Shown: positions 58,463 through 64,000 of the stretch, one piece after another
How positions within the stretch are numbered: the first letter of the stretch is position 1
How the letters are laid out: every line of letters begins with the position of its first letter
Assembly: GCF_030159595.1 (NCBI RefSeq)
Contig: NZ_BSKJ01000002.1
Location: 489,881 to 553,880, forward strand
Length of the DNA: 64,000 nucleotides
Reading direction: 5' to 3'
From: Pseudomonas putida
GTDB taxonomy: Bacteria; Pseudomonadota; Gammaproteobacteria; Pseudomonadales; Pseudomonadaceae
The notes under the pieces: generated by a model
Told to the model about the DNA's origin: nothing
Databases searched by the model: none
Seen by the model: the letters and a program-made list of their open reading frames with translations, nothing else
Made by a program: the position numbers and the translations under genes

Positions 58463-60742
58463 TCAGAGGGTTTTATTGGCCCCTGGCCCGATCATCCGCG
58501 CCAGCCCAAGGTTTTTCAGGGCCAACTGCAGCGAGCTGTGGATAACCTGCGGGTTGTCATGGCTCAAGGCTTCAGCCAGCAACTCCTTGGCCTTGCCCAT
58601 GTTCACCTGGCGCAGCATCCACTTCACCTTCGGCAGGTTGGTGGCGTTCATCGACAAGCTGTCAAAGCCCATGGCCATCAACAGAATCGCCGCCGCAGGG
58701 TCACCGGCCATCTCACCGCAGATGCTCACCGGCTTGCCTTCACCATGGGCATCGCGCACCACCGTGTTCAGCGCTTGCAACACCGCTGGGTGCAGATAGT
58801 CGTAAAGGTCGGCGACCCGTGGGTTGTTGCGGTCTACCGCCAGCAGGTACTGGGTCAGGTCGTTGGACCCCACCGACAGGAAGTCCACCTGCCGCGCCAG
58901 CTCCTTGGTCTGGTACACCGCTGCCGGGATCTCCACCATCACACCCACTGGCGGCATCGGCACATCGGTGCCCTCGTCACGCACCTCGCCCCAGGCACGG
59001 TGGATCAGGTGCAGCGCTTCTTCCAGTTCGTGGATGCCGGAAATCATCGGCAGCAGGATGCGCAGGTTGTTCAGGCCTTCACTGGCCTTGAGCATGGCGC
59101 GGGTCTGCACCAGGAAGATTTCCGGGTGGTCGAGGGTAACGCGGATGCCGCGCCAGCCGAGAAACGGGTTTTCTTCCTTGATCGGGAAGTACGACAGCGC
59201 CTTGTCACCGCCAATGTCGAGGGTACGCATGGTCACCGGCAGCGGGTGGAAGGCCGCCAACTGCTCGCGGTAAATGGCCAGCTGCTCTTTCTCGCTGGGG
59301 AAACGCTGGTTGATCATGAACGGCACTTCGGTGCGGTACAGGCCCACCCCTTCAGCGCCGCGCTGCTGGGCGCGGGCCACGTCGGCCAGCAGGCCGGTGT
59401 TGACCCACAGCGGCATGCGGTGGCCGTCCGGGGTGACGCAGGGCAGTTCGCGCAGGGCATCCAGGCCCTGGGCCAGTTGGCGTTCTTCCTCGACCACTTC
59501 GCTGTATTGCTTGCGCAGCACTTCGCTGGGGTTGGTGAACACTTCGCCCTTGTAGCCATCGACGATCAGCTCGATGCCGTCGACCTTGGAATACGGCAGG
59601 TCGACCAGGCCCATCACCGTAGGGATGCCCATGGCACGCGCAAGGATCGCGACATGGGAGTTGCCCGAGCCCAGTACCGAGACCAGACCAGCCAGCTTGC
59701 CTTCCGGCACTTCGCCAAGCATGGCCGGGGTCAGCTCTTCACTGACCAGGATGGTGTTGTCGGCATACACCAGCGACTGCGAGCGGGCTTCCTGCAGATA
59801 GGCCAGCAGGCGCCGGCCAAGGTCCTTGACGTCGGAAGCGCGCTCGCGCAGGTAGTCATCGTCCATCAGCTCGAAGCGGTTGACGTGCTCGCCCACCACC
59901 TGGCGCAAGGCGCCCTGGGCCCACTGGCCGGTCTTGATGACTTCGGTCACCTCACCGCCCAGGGCCGCGTCCTCGAGCATCATCAGGTACACATCGAACA
60001 ACGCACGCTCTTCCGGGCGCAGCTGGGTGGCCAGCTTTGCCGAGAGCTTGCGCATGTCGTCGCGCACGCCTTCGAGGGCGTTCTGGAACAGCTTGAGTTC
60101 GGCGTCGATATCATCGACGGTCTTGTCCGGCACCACTTCCAGGTCGGCGGGTGGCAGCATGACCACCGCGCGCCCCACGGCAGCACCAGGCGAGCCCGGC
60201 ACACCGACGAAGCGGGCTTCCTGGATACCTTTGCCCTGGCGACCCAGACCTCGGATCGAGCCGGTGGCCTCGGCGTGGGCGATAACGCCGGCAAGCTGGG
60301 CGCTCATGGTGACCAGGAAGGCCTCTTCGCCCTCGTCGAACTGGCGGCGCTCCTTCTGCTGGATGACCAACACCCCGACCACGCGGCGGTGGTGGATGAT
60401 CGGCGCACCGAGGAAGGAGGCGAATTTTTCTTCGCCGGTTTCGGCAAAGTAGCGGTAACGCGGGTGATCCGCGGCGTTTTCCAGGTTCAGCGGCTCTTCC
60501 CGGGTGCCCACCAGGCCGACCAGGCCTTCATTGGGGGCCATGCTGACCTTGCCGATGGAGCGCTTGTTCAGGCCCTCGGTGGCCATCAGCACGAAGCGGT
60601 TGGTTTCCGGGTCGAGCAGGTAGACGGAGCAGACCTGGCTGCCCATGGCCTCCTTGACGCGCAAGACAATGATCCCCAACGCCGACTTGAGATCTTTGGC
60701 GGAGTTTACTTCCTGGACGATCTTGCGCAGCGTATTGAGCAT
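58463..60742 (-). CDS. ptsP: PTS phosphoenolpyruvate phosphotransferase EI-Ntr
   Basis: A 759-residue enzyme I paralogue. An N-terminal GAF domain (about 1-160) senses nitrogen signals. The PEP-utilising module follows with phospho-His363 in GSGNSHVAILARAMG, then the C-terminal PEP-binding barrel (LRTLDIGGDKALSYFP, CGEMAGDPAA). It feeds phosphate to NPr and EIIA-Ntr, controlling carbon/nitrogen balance in P. putida. rppH lies 22 nt upstream, so they are probably one operon. Confidence 0.97.
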   Translation of the reverse strand: MLNTLRKIVQEVNSAKDLKSALGIIVLRVKEAMGSQVCSVYLLDPETNRFVLMATEGLNKRSIGKVSMAPNEGLVGLVGTREEPLNLENAADHPRYRYFAETGEEKFASFLGAPIIHHRRVVGVLVIQQKERRQFDEGEEAFLVTMSAQLAGVIAHAEATGSIRGLGRQGKGIQEARFVGVPGSPGAAVGRAVVMLPPADLEVVPDKTVDDIDAELKLFQNALEGVRDDMRKLSAKLATQLRPEERALFDVYLMMLEDAALGGEVTEVIKTGQWAQGALRQVVGEHVNRFELMDDDYLRERASDVKDLGRRLLAYLQEARSQSLVYADNTILVSEELTPAMLGEVPEGKLAGLVSVLGSGNSHVAILARAMGIPTVMGLVDLPYSKVDGIELIVDGYKGEVFTNPSEVLRKQYSEVVEEERQLAQGLDALRELPCVTPDGHRMPLWVNTGLLADVARAQQRGAEGVGLYRTEVPFMINQRFPSEKEQLAIYREQLAAFHPLPVTMRTLDIGGDKALSYFPIKEENPFLGWRGIRVTLDHPEIFLVQTRAMLKASEGLNNLRILLPMISGIHELEEALHLIHRAWGEVRDEGTDVPMPPVGVMVEIPAAVYQTKELARQVDFLSVGSNDLTQYLLAVDRNNPRVADLYDYLHPAVLQALNTVVRDAHGEGKPVSICGEMAGDPAAAILLMAMGFDSLSMNATNLPKVKWMLRQVNMGKAKELLAEALSHDNPQVIHSSLQLALKNLGLARMIGPGANKTL

Positions 60743-60764
60743 GGCTCGGGGTCGAACTCCGTCG

Positions 60765-61244
60765 TCAGTCGCGCGTCAGCAGACGCGGTGCTAGCTCTTT
60801 CAGGGCGCGCCGGTACACCTCGCGCTTGAATGTCACAACCTGGCCCAGCGGGTACCAATAGCTCACCCAGCGCCAGCCATCGAACTCCGGCTTGCCGGTC
60901 AGGTCCATCCGCACCCGCTGTTCGTTGCTGACCAGGCGCAGCAAAAACCACTTCTGCTTCTGCCCGATGCACAGCGGCTGGCTGTGGGTACGGACCAGTC
61001 GCTGGGGTAAACGATAACGCAACCAGCCGCGGGTGCAGGCAAGAATTTCCACATCATCGCGTTCAAGGCCAACTTCTTCGTTCAGCTCGCGGTACAGGGC
61101 GTCTTCCGGCGTCTCGTCAGGGTTGATACCCCCCTGGGGAAACTGCCAGGCATCCTGGTTGATCCGGCGAGCCCATAGCACCTGCCCGGCATCATTCGTG
61201 AGAATGATCCCGACATTGGGGCGAAAACCATCCGGGTCGATCAC
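60765..61244 (-). CDS. rppH: RNA pyrophosphohydrolase
   Basis: A 159-residue Nudix enzyme that converts 5'-triphosphate RNA ends to monophosphate and triggers RNase E decay. The Nudix box [20 protein letters not shown] is intact, with the family start [15 protein letters not shown]. The start is GTG 61244; the frame extends upstream to 61316 but that part shows no family match. Forms a unit with ptsP. Confidence 0.95.
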   Translation of the reverse strand: MIDPDGFRPNVGIILTNDAGQVLWARRINQDAWQFPQGGINPDETPEDALYRELNEEVGLERDDVEILACTRGWLRYRLPQRLVRTHSQPLCIGQKQKWFLLRLVSNEQRVRMDLTGKPEFDGWRWVSYWYPLGQVVTFKREVYRRALKELAPRLLTRD

Positions 61245-61385
61245 GGCAGCAACCTCGCAAACGCATGTCACCGCATTGTTCCACAAAGCTTGCGAGCGCA
61301 GCAACGCGCCCGCCAAGCTTATGTGCAGCCGCGTGAAAACTCCGTATTCTGCGGGCCTACCCTGTGGCTGACACGAGTGACCGCG

Positions 61386-62042
61386 ATGCGCCTGGCTTTA
61401 TTCGACCTGGACAATACCCTCCTCGGTGGCGACAGCGACCATGCCTGGGGTGACTACCTGTGCCAGCGCGGCATCCTTGACCCGGTTGCCTACAAGCAGC
61501 GCAACGATGGCTTCTATCAGGATTACCTCAATGGCACCCTGGACCTGCAGGCCTACCTGGCCTTTTCCATGGAAATCCTGGCGGCAACGCCCACAGCCCA
61601 GCTGGACGAATGGCACCGCGACTTCATGCGCGACTGCATCGAGCCGATCATCCTGCCCAAGGCCTTGGCCTTGCTGCAGCAGCACCGCGAGGCGGGCGAT
61701 CAGTTGGTGATCATTACCGCTACCAACCGCTTCGTCACCGCACCGATTGCCCGGCGCCTTGGGGTGAAGGTGTTGTTGGCGACTGAATGCGAAATGCATG
61801 AAGGCCGCTATACCGGGCGTAGTACCGATATACCGTGTTTCCGTGAAGGGAAGGTGACGCGGCTGGAGCGCTGGATGCTGGAGAACGGCTTTGATCTTGA
61901 GGACAGCTATTTCTATAGCGACTCGATGAATGATTTGCCGCTGTTAAAGCGGGTGACTCATGCAGTGGCGGTGGACCCGGACCCGAATCTTCGGGCCGAG
62001 GCTGAGAAGCATGGGTGGCCGGTGGTTTCGCTCAGGGCTTGA
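61386..62042 (+). CDS. HAD-superfamily (IB) phosphatase
   Basis: A 218-residue HAD hydrolase of the SerB/CicA type. Motif I DLDNT has Asp7 and Asp9 ([15 protein letters not shown]), motif II is VIITATNRF and motif III/IV is [13 protein letters not shown]. The helical cap lies between. Related proteins act on phosphoserine, histidinol phosphate or lipid phosphates; the substrate is not determined. ATG 61386 follows GTGACCGCG without a strong ribosome binding site. Divergent from rppH. Confidence 0.88.
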   Translation: MRLALFDLDNTLLGGDSDHAWGDYLCQRGILDPVAYKQRNDGFYQDYLNGTLDLQAYLAFSMEILAATPTAQLDEWHRDFMRDCIEPIILPKALALLQQHREAGDQLVIITATNRFVTAPIARRLGVKVLLATECEMHEGRYTGRSTDIPCFREGKVTRLERWMLENGFDLEDSYFYSDSMNDLPLLKRVTHAVAVDPDPNLRAEAEKHGWPVVSLRA

Positions 62043-62049
62043 ATTGCCA

Positions 62050-62066
62050 GGGCCGCTTTGCGGCCC
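62050..62066. terminator. Hairpin between HAD and DUF2269 genes
   Basis: Perfect 7-bp arms GGGCCGC and GCGGCCC around TTT, between convergent genes, followed by AAATT. Confidence 0.6.
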
Positions 62067-62074
62067 AAATTCCA

Positions 62075-62500
62075 TCACACTGGCTTGGCCCCCATCAGCC
62101 CGGCAATGGACAGGAAGCAGACCCCGCTGAACACCGCCAGCGCCAGGGTAAACCGCAGCCCCACCACCTCAGCCTTGCGCAGCCGGTTCAGCCGCACCAG
62201 CAGCCACCACACGGCAAAAGCGCCAAAGGTATAGATGACGCTGGACGCCAGCACCCAGGTCTGCCCCAGCGGCCAGCCCACCAGATGCACCAGCCACCAA
62301 CCGGTGAACGGCATGCTCACCAGGCACAGGCCCATCACCAGCCAGACGAACACCAGTGGTCGACGCAGCAACTTGGCGTAGGCTTCGGCATCGCCTTGCC
62401 TGCGGGCACGCACGGTCCAGATCGCCAGGCCCAGGGCACCCAAAACCAGCAGTGCAGTGGCGATCATGTGCAAGGTCTTGAGGGTGGTCAGGTGTTCCAT
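62075..62500 (-). CDS. DUF2269-family membrane protein
   Basis: A 141-residue protein with four membrane helices and the conserved start MEHLTTLKTLHMIATALLVL (helix one with His). DUF2269 proteins are small, uncharacterised and sometimes resemble cytochrome-like membrane modules because of conserved His residues; heme is not proven. ATG 62500. It lies 38 nt downstream of ilvA on the same strand. Confidence 0.85.
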   Translation of the reverse strand: MEHLTTLKTLHMIATALLVLGALGLAIWTVRARRQGDAEAYAKLLRRPLVFVWLVMGLCLVSMPFTGWWLVHLVGWPLGQTWVLASSVIYTFGAFAVWWLLVRLNRLRKAEVVGLRFTLALAVFSGVCFLSIAGLMGAKPV

Positions 62501-62538
62501 GTCTTCACATCCTTGAGCGATAAGCCAAGCTTAGCCGC

Positions 62539-64000
62539 TCAGCCCAGGAACAGCTTGTAGGCCGGGTTCTCGGTCTCGTCCCAGTACGGATAACCGATCT
62601 TGGCCAATGCTGCCGGCACCAGGTGGCGCTCGTCCTCCGGCACCTGCAACCCCGCCACCACGCGCCCGTCAGCCGCGCCATGGTTACGGTAATGGAACAT
62701 CGAGATGTTCCAGCGCCCACCCAGCTTGTTGAGGAAGTTGAACAACGCCCCCGGCCGCTCGGGGAACTCGAAGCGCAGCACCATTTCGTCGCTGGCACCG
62801 GCCGAATGGCCGCCGACCATGTGGCGAATGTGCAGCTTGGCCAGTTCGTTGTCGGTCAGGTCGGTAACCGGGAAGCCCTGTTCGGTCAGATGCTGCACCA
62901 GCGCCGCACGCGGGTCGTTTTCCGGGTGGGTCTGCACGCCAACGAAGATGTGCGCCTCGTCGGAGGTGTGTTTGCGGTAGTTGAACTCGGTGATCTGGCG
63001 CTTGCCGATGGCCTCGCAAAAGGCTTTGAAGCTGCCCGGGCGCTCGGGGATGGTCACGGCGATGATCGCTTCGCGCTTTTCGCCCAGCTCGGCACGCTCG
63101 GCCACATGGCGCAGGCGGTCGAAATTGACGTTGGCGCCAGAGTCGATGGCCACCAGGGTCTGCCCGGCCACGCCGTACAGCTCGACATATTTCTTGATGC
63201 CCGCCACGCCCAAGGCGCCAGCAGGTTCGGTGATTGAGCGGGTATCGTCATAGATATCCTTGATTGCCGCACAAATCTCGTCGGTGCTGACCGTAATGAC
63301 TTCATCCACATGGTGGCGGCAGATATCGAAGGTATGCTGGCCGATCTGCGCCACCGCAACGCCGTCGGCAAACAGCCCGACCTGCGGTAGCACCACGCGC
63401 TCACCCGCCGCCATGGCTGCTTGCAGGCAGTTGGAATCGTCCGGCTCCACGCCGATCACCTTGATATCCGGGCGCAGGTATTTCACATAGGCAGCAATGC
63501 CGGCGATCAGGCCGCCCCCGCCCACAGGCACGAAGATGGCGTCCAGCTGGCCAGGGTGCTGGCGCAGGATTTCCATGGCCACGGTGCCCTGCCCGGCGAT
63601 GGTGTGCGGGTCGTCGTAGGGGTGGACATAAACGAAGCCCTTCTCATCCACCAGCTTCAGCGAATAGGCCAGTGCCTCGGGGAACGAGTCGCCATGCAGC
63701 ACCACCTTGCCACCACGCGAACGCACGCCTTCGACCTTGATCTCGGGGGTGGTCTTGGGCATCACGATGGTGGCCTTGATACCAAGCTCGCGCGCGGCCA
63801 GGGCCAGGCCTTGAGCGTGGTTGCCAGCCGAAGCGGTAACCACGCCACGGGCCAGCTCTTCCGGGCTCAGCTGGGCCAGCTTGTTGTACGCCCCACGAAT
63901 CTTGAACGAGAACACCGGCTGCAGGTCTTCACGCTTGAGCAGAATCTGGTTGCCCAGGCGTTTGCTCAGCTGCCCGGCGCTCTGCAACGGGGTTTCGACG
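62539..64000 (-). CDS. ilvA: Threonine ammonia-lyase, biosynthetic (partial)
   Basis: About 486 codons are visible; roughly 17 N-terminal residues lie beyond the window edge. The catalytic PLP lysine is in the SFKIRGAYNK motif, with the cofactor phosphate loop VPVGGGGLIAGIA. Two C-terminal ACT-like domains (about 330-480; RPGSFKAF and RPGALFNFL) bind isoleucine and valine for feedback control, so this is the biosynthetic enzyme, not the catabolic TdcB. It provides 2-oxobutanoate for isoleucine synthesis, which also needs IlvD, 24 kb away. Confidence 0.95.
   Translation of the reverse strand, partial: VETPLQSAGQLSKRLGNQILLKREDLQPVFSFKIRGAYNKLAQLSPEELARGVVTASAGNHAQGLALAARELGIKATIVMPKTTPEIKVEGVRSRGGKVVLHGDSFPEALAYSLKLVDEKGFVYVHPYDDPHTIAGQGTVAMEILRQHPGQLDAIFVPVGGGGLIAGIAAYVKYLRPDIKVIGVEPDDSNCLQAAMAAGERVVLPQVGLFADGVAVAQIGQHTFDICRHHVDEVITVSTDEICAAIKDIYDDTRSITEPAGALGVAGIKKYVELYGVAGQTLVAIDSGANVNFDRLRHVAERAELGEKREAIIAVTIPERPGSFKAFCEAIGKRQITEFNYRKHTSDEAHIFVGVQTHPENDPRAALVQHLTEQGFPVTDLTDNELAKLHIRHMVGGHSAGASDEMVLRFEFPERPGALFNFLNKLGGRWNISMFHYRNHGAADGRVVAGLQVPEDERHLVPAALAKIGYPYWDETENPAYKLFLG

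Noticed and set aside
58427..60829. Plus-strand frame of 800 codons opposite ptsP
   Set aside because: Shadow of ptsP, which carries the phospho-His and PEP-binding motifs.

Overview
The window looks like chromosomal DNA of a Pseudomonas, most likely of the P. putida group. The DNA is GC-rich. Inverted pairs of the P. putida-type REP sequence (core TGGGAGCGGGCTTGCCCGCG) sit between genes. The CadR/CadA pair, the lone pilT next to yggS, the coniferyl aldehyde dehydrogenase cluster and the order ptsP-rppH-ilvA are all familiar from P. putida chromosomes. No tRNA, rRNA, CRISPR array, intact insertion sequence or prophage was seen. About 65 genes are supported, and most are core housekeeping genes.

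Layout. (1-8.1 kb) Secreted nuclease (partial), rpmE, priA, argS with a SPOR-domain protein, a TM2 protein, an NlpC/P60 peptidase and pilT. (8.2-14.7 kb) A co-oriented run: yggS, proC, yggT, metX, metW, a DUF4426 gene, rdgB, hemW and a DUF3392 gene. (14.7-15.4 kb) A gene-poor gap holding a strong candidate small RNA gene with a near-consensus sigma-70 promoter and an intrinsic terminator. (15.4-22.7 kb) trmB, thiG, thiS, a DUF423 gene, mtgA (opposite strand), rpoH, ftsX-ftsE-ftsY. A REP copy is read as protein inside ftsY. (22.9-28.3 kb) An M16 peptidase pair, rsmD, a YheT-like hydrolase and a mercaptopyruvate-type sulfurtransferase. (28.3-32.7 kb) A TetR regulator divergent from an oxidation module: CalB-type aldehyde dehydrogenase, a small lipoprotein or Tat-like protein, and a GMC oxidoreductase. 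(32.8-36.7 kb) coaD, a ferredoxin, mutM, an HDOD protein and rlmI. (36.7-38.7 kb) An accessory patch: a low-GC gene of unknown function, a truncated membrane-protein gene, two diverged copies of a hairpin-bearing repeat, and a short ORF ahead of ilvD. (38.7-44.3 kb) ilvD, a small secreted protein, a phosphorylcholine phosphatase, a cystine transporter and folA. (44.3-51 kb) A DUF2868 membrane protein with a DUF3482 GTPase, then a phosphonate-type ABC transporter. (51-64 kb) A LysR regulator, cadA/cadR, thyA, lgt, a TSUP permease, an NRDE protein, ptsP, rppH, a HAD phosphatase, a DUF2269 protein and ilvA (partial).

Functional threads: replication restart and cell division (priA, ftsEXY, rpoH); methionine and proline synthesis (metXW, proC); branched-chain amino acids (ilvD, ilvA); thiamine (thiSG); envelope (mtgA, lgt, SPOR and NlpC proteins); metal defence (cadAR); nucleotide hygiene and folate (rdgB, mutM, thyA, folA).

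The parts I consider least explained are the sRNA candidate at 15.2 kb, the rlmI-ilvD accessory patch at 36.8-38.7 kb, the REP-derived coding segment of ftsY and the DUF2868/GTPase pair.
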